Source: Psittacicella melopsittaci
Lineage (GTDB): Bacteria > Pseudomonadota > Gammaproteobacteria > Enterobacterales > Psittacicellaceae
Reading direction: 5' to 3'
Assembly (NCBI RefSeq): GCF_003585925.1
Contig: NZ_NRJH01000023.1
Coordinates: forward strand, 1-64,000
DNA length: 64,000 bases
A model generated the notes under the pieces. It ran no database searches. It was not told where the DNA came from and saw nothing but the letters and a program-made list of their open reading frames with translations. Below, one piece after another: positions 18,751 through 26,358 of this stretch; within the stretch, counting starts at the first letter, position 1; every line of letters starts with the position of its first letter. A program made the position numbers and the translations under genes.

Positions 18751-19143
18751 TTAAATACGACGTTTTTTCGGAGGACGACAACCGTTGTGAGGGATAGGTG
18801 TTACATCAACAATGCTAGTAATTTTGTAACCAGCTGCGTTTAACGCACGGATTGTTGATTCACGACCTGGACCAGGTCCTTTAACACGTACATCAAGATT
18901 TTTTAAGCCGAATTCTTTACATTTTTCAGCTACACGTTCTGCTGCTACTTGACCAGCGAAAGGTGTTGATTTACGTGAACCACGGAAACCTGAACCACCA
19001 GCTGTAGCCCAAGCTAGAGCATTACCTTGACGGTCTGTGATAGTAACGATTGTATTGTTGAAAGAAGCATGGATATGTGCTACACCATCAACTACATTCT
19101 TTTTAACACGTTTAGCACGTGTGTTACGAGCAGGATTAGCCAT
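18751..19143 (-). CDS. rpsK: 30S ribosomal protein S11 (uS11)
   Basis: Platform protein of the small subunit. The 130-residue sequence contains [53 protein letters not shown] and the C-terminal [15 protein letters not shown], all invariant in S11. Third position in the alpha operon read from rplQ upstream, 17 bp after rpsM. Confidence 0.98.
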   Translation of the reverse strand: MANPARNTRAKRVKKNVVDGVAHIHASFNNTIVTITDRQGNALAWATAGGSGFRGSRKSTPFAGQVAAERVAEKCKEFGLKNLDVRVKGPGPGRESTIRALNAAGYKITSIVDVTPIPHNGCRPPKKRRI

Positions 19144-19160
19144 GTTACTTTATTCTCCGA

Positions 19161-19517
19161 TTATTTTTTAATTGGTTTAGCAGGACCTTTGCGTGTTCTT
19201 GCATTAGTCTTAGTACGTTGACCACGTACAGGTAAACCACGACGGTGACGTAAGCCACGGTAGCAACCTAAGTCTGTAAGACGTTTGATGCTCATGTTAA
19301 CTTCACGACGTAAGTCACCTTCTACAGTGAATTTAGCAACTTCAGCACGTAACTGATCGATTTGTTCTTCAGATAATTCCTTGATCTTTGTGCTTGGTGC
19401 GATACCTGTAACTTCACAGATATGTTTTGCACGAGTAGCACCGATACCGTAAATAGCAGTTAATGCGATTACAGCGTGTTTTTGATCAGGAATGTTAACG
19501 CCTGCAATACGGGCCAT
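19161..19517 (-). CDS. rpsM: 30S ribosomal protein S13 (uS13)
   Basis: Head protein of the small subunit. The ATG at 19517 gives [19 protein letters not shown] and 118 residues, the E. coli length. A GTG six bases upstream is in frame but overlaps the AGGAG ribosome binding site, so it cannot be the start used with that site. [20 protein letters not shown] at the C terminus is standard. First gene of the operon. Confidence 0.98.
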   Translation of the reverse strand: MARIAGVNIPDQKHAVIALTAIYGIGATRAKHICEVTGIAPSTKIKELSEEQIDQLRAEVAKFTVEGDLRREVNMSIKRLTDLGCYRGLRHRRGLPVRGQRTKTNARTRKGPAKPIKK

Positions 19518-19586
19518 TTGCACTCCTAGAGTATTGTAAAGCTATGTATCTTGAAAAGCCCGTTTCAGGATACTCAAAACATAGCT
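19518..19586 (-). ncRNA. Alpha-operon leader: S4-binding pseudoknot RNA
   Basis: On the minus strand, directly before rpsM, the leader reads TTTTGAGTATCCTGAAACGG then GCTTTTCAAGATAC, flanked by GCTATGT and ACATAGC. From memory of the E. coli alpha leader (TTGAGTATCCTGAAAACGGG then CTTTTCAG, followed by AGGAGTGCATA and the rpsM start), the match is nearly base for base in the central part and in the ribosome-binding region. In E. coli this RNA folds into a nested pseudoknot that binds S4 and traps the 30S subunit, repressing the operon when S4 is in excess. The same feedback is inferred here. Confidence 0.85.
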
Positions 19587-19652
19587 TAAAAAATCAATAA
19601 AAAATAGCATTATTTCAATTTAATAATGCTGCCTGAATTTAATAATTAAAAA

Positions 19653-19800
19653 GTTGACTTACGCTAAAACTGGTGGAGGTGAGTTTGCACTACTTTAGAA
19701 CCTAAGAACCTAATTTTAGTTACCATGATTTTGTTCAGAACACTTTTTGAGACCAAAAATATGGAATTATTTATATAAAAATCTGGCACGTTAAGTCAAC
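19653..19800. repeat. 148-bp segment bounded by inverted repeats
   Basis: The left end GTTGACTTACG and the right end CGTTAAGTCAAC are inverted copies (12 bases with one gap). The right copy doubles as the -35 region of the proposed alpha promoter. The interior has no clear pairing. It may be a worn MITE-like insertion or a chance arrangement; no target-site duplication is evident. Confidence 0.3.
19771..19799 (-). promoter_or_regulatory. Candidate promoter of the alpha operon
   Basis: Read on the minus strand, TTGACT and ATATAA are separated by 17 bases, about 190 bases before the S4 leader. A second TATAAT-like hexamer lies upstream near 19815, with a poor -35. Confidence 0.5.
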
Positions 19801-20021
19801 CGATACATATTATAGCATAATAGAAATGCTATTTGTAGTGTTTTATATTAAATTTTTCATAACAAAAAAATTACCTCCGTATTTTTAGGAGGATTTTTTA
19901 TTACGAAGCAATATTATAAAACAAATTACCTTAAACGTCAAGTATTTATTTTTTCTCGTAAAATCTTTCGGGGGCAGTGTTATAATTACTTATAAAAACA
20001 ATTTTTCAACCAAGATCTTAT

Positions 20022-21143
20022 ATGTTTAAGCATATTTTTAAATTTTTAAAAAAAGAAGAAAAAGACGCTTCCCCTAGCAAGAAAAATGCTACGGCTAAAT
20101 TACTCGAACAAGATAACAAGGTTCGCTTTTCTGATTATGTTCACTTAGAATCTCAAGTGGCTAATCAAGATTTAAATGAACTATCACCAGAGCTCCTTGC
20201 TAAGTTCGAAGAATTTAAAACTTACGTTAAAGATAAAAACCTGCTTAATGTGAGTTTATTTGCAAAATCTGAAAGTAGATTTTTCTATAACGCTCTCGCA
20301 ACCTATATAGCTGAGTTTAAAAACTTTAACCAGCAAAATAGTGAACCCGAAGCAAAATCAAGATTTTTATCTTTAATGCGTAGTGTTGATGTAGTTTTCA
20401 AAAAAAGACTCTTTGATAGCCATGGCAATATTAATCTCGAAGCTCTTGCCTTAATTGATTTCTTTTTAAATGAAATTTTCTATACTCATCAACAAATCCC
20501 TTTAATAAAAGGTTATGAAGTTGAGCCAGAAGACCTAACGCAAATTCTCGCTGAGCATTTTGATGATATAAGCGCAAAAAACTTCTATCAATCTTATGTC
20601 CAAAGCAAATATCAAGACAGCCTATTTAACTTAATTAACCTAGATATAGAATCTGTACTTGGTAAAGATACTGAATTCTTTGATCAACGCTTACCATTTC
20701 TTATTTTAGTAGATGCGGTAAGAAAAACCACTTTCCTACCTCTTAGTTATCATGAAATGGTACAAGAGTTTTTCTCAGATTATGTAAGCCGACCAAAAGA
20801 TCAATTACATTTTCTCGAAATGCGTCGACAAGTTATTACGCAGCAAGCAGCATTTGTTAACCTGCTTGTAACAGAGTATCTTACTATTAAAGCTTATGAG
20901 TTTGATCTAATTACACCTTCTTACTTTGCCGATGTTGAAGGGGTTATCTCTTTTAGAGAAAAAATTAGTAAAATTCCAGATATGCTTTTTACCTATTTAC
21001 TCTTAGCAAGAAGAAAAAGTAATAGTGATAAAATCTTTTTACATGAAAAGGATATGCTTTTATTAAAAAGAATAGCTTATTTATGTGAAAGCGAAATTGA
21101 TTACCGTGAACTCTACCTTTATTTAAAACATGTTGGACTCTAA
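20022..21143 (+). CDS. Unknown protein, 373 residues, upstream of ung
   Basis: I do not recognise the family. The protein begins with a strongly basic amphipathic stretch (MFKHIFKFLKKEEKD), which could lie on the membrane surface. The rest is a Phe/Leu/Tyr-rich, mostly helical, soluble-looking protein without transmembrane helix, signal peptide or Cys/His metal site. A region around residues 220-300 (FLILVDAVRKTTFLPLSYH, FLEMRRQVITQQAAF) looks like packed helices. Codon use matches the neighbours. Its end overlaps the ung start by 14 bp, so the two are translated from one message. It may have a role in a repair or membrane process through that link, but nothing in the sequence proves it. Confidence 0.82.
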   Translation: MFKHIFKFLKKEEKDASPSKKNATAKLLEQDNKVRFSDYVHLESQVANQDLNELSPELLAKFEEFKTYVKDKNLLNVSLFAKSESRFFYNALATYIAEFKNFNQQNSEPEAKSRFLSLMRSVDVVFKKRLFDSHGNINLEALALIDFFLNEIFYTHQQIPLIKGYEVEPEDLTQILAEHFDDISAKNFYQSYVQSKYQDSLFNLINLDIESVLGKDTEFFDQRLPFLILVDAVRKTTFLPLSYHEMVQEFFSDYVSRPKDQLHFLEMRRQVITQQAAFVNLLVTEYLTIKAYEFDLITPSYFADVEGVISFREKISKIPDMLFTYLLLARRKSNSDKIFLHEKDMLLLKRIAYLCESEIDYRELYLYLKHVGL

Positions 21144-21816
21144 TCTTACTTTACCTATTAGCCAACTTAATGCCAATTGGGACGGATTAGGTGATTATTT
21201 ACTTGCTAGTGGTTTAGGAGAAAAAATTCTTACTCTCTACCAAAACGACCCACAAGAGCAAATTCGCCCTAAATTTAATGACCTCTTTAACGCTTTTACC
21301 TTGCCTTTGCCCCAGGTAAAAGTAGTTATTTTAGGGCAAGATCCTTACCCTTCTGATCATGCTCATGGTCTGGCTTTTAGTTCAGCTTTAGATGAGCAAG
21401 TTCCCAAAAGCCTAGTAAATATAATTACCACCCTAAAATGTGATTTTGGGCAAGATTATCAACCTAATATACTAGGCGTTGCCAATCTTTCTCCTTGGGT
21501 TAGTCAGGGAGTATTTCTCTTAAACACACGCTTAACCGTAAATAAAGGTGAACCTTTAAGTAAAGAACATGACATTTGGGACGATTTTATCAATCAAGTT
21601 TTTCTTCGTTTGGCAAAAGTAGATCACCTTGTCTATTTACTTTGGGGTAAGTATGCTCAAGATTATAGTCAAAGAATTGATGCTAATAAAAACTGCATTA
21701 TTAAAACCGTACATCCTTCCCCTTTAAGTGCATATCGTGGCTTTTTTAGCAGTCAATGCTTTAAACACACCAATGCCTACCTAGAAAGTCAAGGTAAAAC
21801 GCCAATTAAATGGTAA
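21130..21816 (+). CDS. ung: Uracil-DNA glycosylase
   Basis: Removes uracil from DNA to start base-excision repair. Family 1 signatures are complete: the water-activating loop GQDPYPSDHAHGLAFS (catalytic Asp), the LLNTRLTV segment with the uracil-binding Asn, and the Leu-intercalation loop HPSPLSAYRGFFSSQCF with the catalytic His. 228 residues, E. coli 229. The ATG lies inside the 3' end of the upstream unknown gene (14-bp overlap), so translation is probably coupled. Confidence 0.97.
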   Translation: MLDSNLTLPISQLNANWDGLGDYLLASGLGEKILTLYQNDPQEQIRPKFNDLFNAFTLPLPQVKVVILGQDPYPSDHAHGLAFSSALDEQVPKSLVNIITTLKCDFGQDYQPNILGVANLSPWVSQGVFLLNTRLTVNKGEPLSKEHDIWDDFINQVFLRLAKVDHLVYLLWGKYAQDYSQRIDANKNCIIKTVHPSPLSAYRGFFSSQCFKHTNAYLESQGKTPIKW

Positions 21817-21821
21817 CAAAA

Positions 21822-21850
21822 AAAAGAGAGCTTACGCCCTCTTTTTTTTA
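21822..21850 (+). terminator. Probable terminator after ung
   Basis: A stem AAAAGAGAGC / GCCCTCTTTT with one mismatch and a TTAC loop, followed by eight T. Confidence 0.6.
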
Positions 21851-21897
21851 TCGTCAATTATATTGCTTTTTTGTTTATCGAATATTTTGCTTTTTTG

Positions 21898-22338
21898 TTA
21901 GTCAATTATTTCACTTGGTGACCAATAAACTGGATCTACAGTTTCATCATCTTCCCCAGTTTCAATAAAGGTACCAAATAATCCGTATTGAACTTCTTCA
22001 TTTGGGAATTGTTCAACAAGATTTAAGATGTCTAGAATATCAGTTACAATAAGCTCTTTATCATCTAAAGTACTTTCTACAACTATATCAAGATTCCAAC
22101 AACCTTCTGGAAAAGCTACGCCATCTTCTTCATCTAAGAACTCCCCCTCGATATACTCAGGTTCGTCACACTCAAAGTCTTGTTTTGCAGCTTTGGCAAT
22201 AAAATCTTCAATATATTTGTCTGATTTGAAAAGAATATGATGTAGAAAAATATGTGGTAACTCTGGTTTGGTTCCAGCGTTTTCTAACTCAACAATAGTT
22301 GAATCCACTAGTCCTTCGATGACAGCTCTATCGTACAT
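21898..22338 (-). CDS. rraB: RNase E inhibitor RraB family protein
   Basis: RraB binds the C-terminal region of RNase E and modulates mRNA decay in E. coli. The 146-residue acidic protein follows RraB in layout: the N-terminal helix with STIVELENAGTKPE (E. coli IIEELLEDGSDPD), the HH motif in IFLHHILFKSD, KAAKQDFECDEPE (KLGYEVTDPEE), and LVEQFPNEEVQYGLFGTFIE (LAEKFDVEYDGWGTYFE). A Phe/Pro/Gly insertion of about 10 residues lies before the second strand. Start at the ATG after GAAGGTGA; a minus-strand TATAAT about 50 bases upstream is a likely promoter. The RNase E gene is not in the window. The identification is by motif alignment from memory. Confidence 0.82.
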   Translation of the reverse strand: MYDRAVIEGLVDSTIVELENAGTKPELPHIFLHHILFKSDKYIEDFIAKAAKQDFECDEPEYIEGEFLDEEDGVAFPEGCWNLDIVVESTLDDKELIVTDILDILNLVEQFPNEEVQYGLFGTFIETGEDDETVDPVYWSPSEIID

Positions 22339-22413
22339 GACAATTCACCTTCTTTTATATTAAAATCCTTAATTTAATATTATAGCACATACATAACATA
22401 TGTGGAAAGAATA

Positions 22414-22440
22414 TAAAAAAAGAGAGCTACTGCTCTCTTA
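22414..22440 (-). terminator. Second terminator of the tRNA array
   Basis: On the minus strand, AAGAGAGC, an AGTA loop and GCTCTCTT are followed by seven T. Confidence 0.85.
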
Positions 22441-22469
22441 AGGTATTTTACACCTAAGAATTAAATTGT

Positions 22470-22500
22470 AAAAGAAAAGTAGCAGTCTGTAACTGCTACT
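22470..22500 (-). terminator. First terminator of the tRNA array
   Basis: On the minus strand, AGTAGCAGT, a 5-base loop and ACTGCTACT are followed by TTTCTTTT, starting 10 bases beyond the last tRNA. With the hairpin downstream it forms a tandem terminator. Confidence 0.85.
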
Positions 22501-22510
22501 CCCTGAATAA

Positions 22511-22586
22511 TGGCTCCTCCTGCTGGACTTGAACCAGCGACATACGGATTAACAGTCCGCCGTTCTACCGACTGAACTAAGGAGGA
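22511..22586 (-). tRNA. tRNA-Asn (GUU), last of the array
   Basis: 76 nt including an encoded CCA. The acceptor TCCTCCT pairs with AGGAGGA, the T loop is GTTCAAGTC, and the anticodon loop reads CTGTTAA with anticodon GTT. Identical in sequence to the two other Asn copies. Confidence 0.97.
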
Positions 22587-22595
22587 ATAATAAAA

Positions 22596-22671
22596 TGGTG
22601 CCTCGAGCCGGAATCGAACCAGCGACACAGGGATTTTCAATCCCTTGCTCTACCGACTGAGCTATCGAGGC
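22596..22671 (-). tRNA. tRNA-Phe (GAA), second copy in transcription order
   Basis: 76 nt including an encoded CCA. The acceptor GCCTCGA pairs with TCGAGGC, and the anticodon loop TTGAAAA carries GAA. Identical to the other Phe copy. Confidence 0.97.
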
Positions 22672-22679
22672 AAAGAAAA

Positions 22680-22755
22680 TGGCTCCTCCTGCTGGACTTG
22701 AACCAGCGACATACGGATTAACAGTCCGCCGTTCTACCGACTGAACTAAGGAGGA
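22680..22755 (-). tRNA. tRNA-Asn (GUU), middle copy
   Basis: Identical to the other two tRNA-Asn copies, with encoded CCA and anticodon GTT. It is separated from the following Phe gene by only 8 bases, so it must be released by processing of a common precursor. Confidence 0.97.
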
Positions 22756-22799
22756 ACGAAAAAAGTTTAACTAACTATTGTAGCTATGTTTATAAATAA

Positions 22800-22875
22800 T
22801 GGCTCCTCCTGCTGGACTTGAACCAGCGACATACGGATTAACAGTCCGCCGTTCTACCGACTGAACTAAGGAGGA
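22800..22875 (-). tRNA. tRNA-Asn (GUU), first copy
   Basis: Identical to the other Asn copies. The 9-base spacer to the Phe gene before it differs by one base from the spacer of the downstream Phe-Asn junction, a mark of segmental duplication. Confidence 0.97.
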
Positions 22876-22884
22876 ATAATAAAG

Positions 22885-22960
22885 TGGTGCCTCGAGCCGG
22901 AATCGAACCAGCGACACAGGGATTTTCAATCCCTTGCTCTACCGACTGAGCTATCGAGGC
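22885..22960 (-). tRNA. tRNA-Phe (GAA), first gene of the array
   Basis: Encoded CCA, anticodon GAA, identical to the other Phe copy. It is the promoter-proximal gene, about 75 bases after the predicted transcript start. Confidence 0.97.
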
Positions 22961-23043
22961 AAAGAAATCTTGCTAGCCTTTATGGGAAAAGTAACGGTAT
23001 TATCGACGTTTTAGAATGTTCTCCCGATTTGCTAACGAGGTTT

Positions 23044-23072
23044 ATTATGCCTTAATAAAGTTTTAATGTCAA
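23044..23072 (-). promoter_or_regulatory. Promoter of the tRNA-Phe/Asn array
   Basis: On the minus strand, a consensus TTGACA (23067-23072) and CATAAT (23044-23049) are exactly 17 bases apart. A C/G-containing discriminator follows, as expected for a stable-RNA promoter under stringent control. Confidence 0.85.
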
Positions 23073-23210
23073 GATTAATTTTAAAAAAAATCGTTAATCT
23101 ATTGTTTTTTAAACACGCAAATTTTAACAAACATTAAATAAAAATTAAAAAAAATAGAAAAAAAATTAATCTTAATCGCAATTTTTATTTTTCGCTTTTT
23201 ATTTTAAATA

Positions 23211-23248
23211 AAAAAAATACCTCTTTTAGCAAAATAACCAAAAGAGGT
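23211..23248. terminator. Terminator after ybeD
   Basis: ACCTCTTTT / AAAAGAGGT with a 12-base loop and long A and T runs on either side. The 135 bases between it and the tRNA promoter hold nothing visible beyond A/T runs. Confidence 0.8.
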
Positions 23249-23256
23249 GTTTTTTA

Positions 23257-23523
23257 TTAAATTACCATTAGGACACTTTCTACTTGAGAAAGTTCGGTAT
23301 AAAGCTTTTCCATGTGGGCAGGATCTTTAACATTTAAAGTTACCGAACATGAAACATAATTACCTTTTGAGCTTTGACGTGACTCTACAGTAAAGTCGGT
23401 TACTTGATTATCTGCCATAACCTTATCTATACCTGCACGAATTTGCTCTTCAATCTTTCCTACTACTTTAAAACTTACTTGAGCAGGAAAATCCATTAAT
23501 TCTGGAATTTTTGTACCTAACAT
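23257..23523 (-). CDS. ybeD: YbeD family protein (DUF493)
   Basis: A small alpha/beta protein of unknown biochemical role with an ACT-like fold in E. coli YbeD. The 88-residue protein starts with KIPELMDFPAQVSFKVVG (E. coli KLNELLEFPTPFTYKVMG), and contains the family core SSKGNYVSCSVTLNV and the C-terminal LYTELSQVESVLMVI. Elsewhere ybeD often lies next to lipB; here lipB is 14 kb away, so the pair has been separated. Single gene with its own terminator; start after AAGGATTACA. Confidence 0.9.
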   Translation of the reverse strand: MLGTKIPELMDFPAQVSFKVVGKIEEQIRAGIDKVMADNQVTDFTVESRQSSKGNYVSCSVTLNVKDPAHMEKLYTELSQVESVLMVI

Positions 23524-23753
23524 TGTAATCCTTATTTAAGCTAAAATTTTTATCGCTTATATTTTACTACACTTGTCAATAAGCTATTTAAACTTTTTAA
23601 ATCAATTATATAACCTATATGTAACTATTATTATCTCTTGAGAATTACGAGCAATTATTTAATTTTCTTTCCTAAATCTGCAAAAATTATGCTAAAATAA
23701 ATGATTTGATTTTTTCATTCCTCCATTTTGGAGCCGGATTTTTAAAGACAAAC

Positions 23754-25064
23754 ATGATTAAAAAACTTCAATATATATTTTTGACGTTGTTAATCTTCTG
23801 CAATATCTTTCCTGCCATGGCTACAGGTAATACTGTTAAAGTAGGTATGGTTCTTTCTCCTAATTATTTTATTAAGGATAAAGAAGCTACTATAGGTTTA
23901 GACCATGAAATTTTACAAGCTTTTGCTAAAGCTAATAACTTATCTATAACCTATAAAGTCTACCCTTCTCTTTCAAGCTTGGCAAAAGCTTTTACAAATA
24001 ATGAAATAGATATAGCTGGGGGGAACTTAAACAGTCAGTTTAAATTCTTAGACGCTTCCTATCAAACAGCACCATACCTAACTGAAGATTTAACTATCGT
24101 TGCTTATAAACCGCATGTAACCTCTACGGTTAATTACCCAACTAACGCCTCAGTTTATCAGGCAGCTGGTGCTGACTACACTAGCTTAGTTAAATTAAAA
24201 ATTGTAGCAACGGGTAACAATATCTTTGGCTTATATAAAATTGTAGCCAATGGTGAAAGCATTCAAAACCAAAGAGTTCGCTTTATTATCTCCCCCGAGT
24301 ATAAAGCTAAGGCTCTGCAACAACTTTATCCAACTACTGTCCTCTTTAAAGTTAAAGACCAAGCAGGAAAAGTTTTAAAAGTTAATGACGTTTTTTACGT
24401 AAGAGAATCTGAGTTAAGAACGCAATTGAGTAATTTCTTAACTTCTTTTACTAAAACAAGCGAATTTCAAAATATAAAATATAACAACCTTAATGCCCTA
24501 AGCATTTACCAGCGTGAAGAAAGTCGCATATTTGTCAATAATATGCAAACAAAATTCACCCGTTATAACTCCCTATTTCAGCAATACTCAACTGAAATGG
24601 ACTGGCGTTTAGTTATGGCTGTTGGCTATCAAGAGTCACGTTGGACTCCTAATGCTGTTAGTCCTTGGGGACCAAGCGGTTTTATGATGTTAACTAATGC
24701 TACGGCAAAAACTCTGGGCGTTACGGATAAGTTAGATGCTACGCAATCAATTACAGAAGGAACTAAACTTTTAATGAAGTTTAGAAGCAATCTAACTAAA
24801 GAATTAACTGGCTATGACCGAGATATGTTTGCTATTTCAAATTATAATCAGGGGATAGCTAAAATTATTGACGCTCGTACTTGGTTAAGACAAAATAACA
24901 AATCACAAAACTCATGGGTAGTTTTAGCCCAAAACTATCCTGCTATGAGTAATGTAAAACACAAATACGGAAGAATTAATGGCAACCTAGCAGCCGAGTA
25001 TATTATTAATATCCGTAAATGGTATTACATGATCGTTAACTACGTACATTTTTATCGTTATTAA
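23754..25064 (+). CDS. mltF: Membrane-bound lytic murein transglycosylase F
   Basis: Cleaves the MurNAc-GlcNAc bond of peptidoglycan to form the 1,6-anhydro product. From the ATG at 23754 it has 436 residues: a signal peptide of about 25 residues (KKLQYIFLTLLIFCNIFPAMA), an N-terminal domain like a periplasmic solute-binding protein (SBP_bac_3 type) to about residue 255, then the transglycosylase domain with the catalytic Glu in AVGYQESRWTPNAVSPWGPSG and the motif FAISNYNQGI. A TTG at 23706 would add 16 residues before the signal peptide and is not needed. No lipobox is seen, so it is probably soluble periplasmic or peripheral rather than lipid-anchored. Confidence 0.9.
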   Translation: MIKKLQYIFLTLLIFCNIFPAMATGNTVKVGMVLSPNYFIKDKEATIGLDHEILQAFAKANNLSITYKVYPSLSSLAKAFTNNEIDIAGGNLNSQFKFLDASYQTAPYLTEDLTIVAYKPHVTSTVNYPTNASVYQAAGADYTSLVKLKIVATGNNIFGLYKIVANGESIQNQRVRFIISPEYKAKALQQLYPTTVLFKVKDQAGKVLKVNDVFYVRESELRTQLSNFLTSFTKTSEFQNIKYNNLNALSIYQREESRIFVNNMQTKFTRYNSLFQQYSTEMDWRLVMAVGYQESRWTPNAVSPWGPSGFMMLTNATAKTLGVTDKLDATQSITEGTKLLMKFRSNLTKELTGYDRDMFAISNYNQGIAKIIDARTWLRQNNKSQNSWVVLAQNYPAMSNVKHKYGRINGNLAAEYIINIRKWYYMIVNYVHFYRY

Positions 25065-25075
25065 ATTAATAAATC

Positions 25076-25110
25076 AGAGGGAAGAGTTATTATCTTCCCT
25101 CTTTAATTTT
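25076..25110 (+). terminator. Terminator after mltF
   Basis: AGAGGGAAGA / TCTTCCCTCT with a 7-base loop, then TTAATTTTTT. Confidence 0.85.
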
Positions 25111-25160
25111 TTATGCTATGATATTGTTTATACAAAATTTAATTTTTGGGTGAAAAGATC

Positions 25161-26240
25161 ATGAAATATTATAATTATGCTGCTGGCCCATCAGCTTTAT
25201 TTCCCGAAGTTGTTGAACAAATTAAAAGCGAATTAGGTAACTGGGCAAATACACATAGCTCAGTATTTGAAATTAGCCATCGTGGGACTGAATTTATGGC
25301 ATTTGCCAAAGAGATGGAAAATACTTTCCGTGAACTCTTAAAAGTTCCAGATGACTATGCTGTACTCTTTCTCCAAGGTGGTGGTCGTGGTGCTTTTGAT
25401 GCAGTGCCATTAAACCTACCTCTAAAACACAATCGTGCTCTTTATTTAACTTCTGGACACTGGTCAAGACAACCTGCCCTAGAAGCGGCAAAATACATTG
25501 AGGTTAGAACAGCTGAGTTAGTTGATAAAGACTACCAACCAACTAAACTTGACTGGACACAAGAAACTCAAGATGTTGACTATGTGCACTTTACTGCCAA
25601 TGAAACAGTAGAAGGGATTGAAAACTTTACCGTACCTAAAGTTTCACCTGGGGTACTAATTGTTGCTGACATGAGTTCAGATATTCTTTCTCGCCCAATT
25701 AATGTTTCAGATTATGATGTTATTTATGCTGGAGCACAGAAAAACATTGGTTGTTCAGGTGTAACAGTATACGTAGTGAGAAGATCTCTTTTAGGGCATG
25801 CAAATAAATTCTGCCCAGCTATTTTAAACTGGCAAATTTATGCAGATTCTGATTCTTTATTTAATACTCCTGCAACTTTTAGTTGGTACACTTGCGGTTT
25901 AACTTTTAAACATCTAAAAGATACATTTGGTAACCTAGAAAACTTAGAACAAGTTAATATTCGTAAAGTTAACAAACTTTATGACTATTTAGATAGCCAA
26001 GACTTTTACGTAAACAAAGTAAACCCAGCAGTGCGTTCACGTATGAATGTTTCATTTAATACGCCTTCGGCTGAATTAGATGCTAAATTTGTAAAAGAAG
26101 CACAAGAAGCTGGATTATATTACCTCAAAGGGCACAAAGTAATTGGAGGCTTAAGAGCTTCTACTTACAATGCTGTTTCAGAAGAAGCCGTAGATGCTCT
26201 CGTACAATTTATGAAATTATTTGCAGATAAATACAAATAG
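25161..26240 (+). CDS. serC: Phosphoserine aminotransferase SerC
   Basis: PLP enzyme of serine and pyridoxal-phosphate synthesis (3-phosphohydroxypyruvate to phosphoserine). The ATG at 25161 gives 359 residues (E. coli 362) and starts KYYNYAAGPSALFPEVVE like the family. HSSVFEISHRGTEF, LFLQGGGRGAFDAVPLN, the ADMSSDILSRPINVSDY stretch and the PLP-lysine motif YAGAQKNIGCSG are intact, as is the C-terminal GGLRASTYNAVS. Single gene between mltF and dsbA. Confidence 0.96.
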   Translation: MKYYNYAAGPSALFPEVVEQIKSELGNWANTHSSVFEISHRGTEFMAFAKEMENTFRELLKVPDDYAVLFLQGGGRGAFDAVPLNLPLKHNRALYLTSGHWSRQPALEAAKYIEVRTAELVDKDYQPTKLDWTQETQDVDYVHFTANETVEGIENFTVPKVSPGVLIVADMSSDILSRPINVSDYDVIYAGAQKNIGCSGVTVYVVRRSLLGHANKFCPAILNWQIYADSDSLFNTPATFSWYTCGLTFKHLKDTFGNLENLEQVNIRKVNKLYDYLDSQDFYVNKVNPAVRSRMNVSFNTPSAELDAKFVKEAQEAGLYYLKGHKVIGGLRASTYNAVSEEAVDALVQFMKLFADKYK

Positions 26241-26276
26241 TTTTAGAGATTCGGGGTTCTCGTTATTTATTTTTTA

Positions 26277-26304
26277 TTGTAGTTTGTGATTTTGCCTATA
26301 TAAT
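26277..26304 (+). promoter_or_regulatory. Promoter of dsbA
   Basis: TTGTAG and TATAAT are 16 bases apart, 55 bases before the dsbA start. Confidence 0.6.
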
Positions 26305-26358
26305 ATAGGTAGACTATATTTATTATTTAACTACCTAAGAAAATACTTAAAACGCCAT

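Larger units (their letters stand above)
19587..20021. other. Intergenic region between the divergent alpha operon and the gene at 20022
   Basis: No coding sequence is apparent; in particular no rpmJ (L36), often found just upstream of rpsM, can be read on either strand. The region holds the alpha-operon promoter, a pair of inverted repeats (19653-19663 and 19789-19800), and a weak stem CCTCC / GGAGG followed by TTTTTT at 19874-19900. A TATAAT near 19981-19986 may serve the plus-strand gene at 20022. Confidence 0.5.

Noticed and set aside
19518-19523. GTG at 19523 as start of rpsM
   Set aside because: It overlaps the AGGAG ribosome binding site; the ATG at 19517 gives the standard MARIAG start.
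19587-20021. rpmJ (L36) hidden upstream of rpsM
   Set aside because: No frame on either strand reads the KVRASVKK start or the Cys/His zinc pattern of L36.
22511-22960. Regularly spaced repeats that could suggest a CRISPR array
   Set aside because: The repeats are complete tRNA-Asn and tRNA-Phe genes with encoded CCA ends; there are no cas genes.
22500-23100. tRNA array as an integration site of a mobile element
   Set aside because: No integrase, no partial tRNA copy and no att-like direct repeat is seen on either side; ybeD and rraB are ordinary chromosomal genes.
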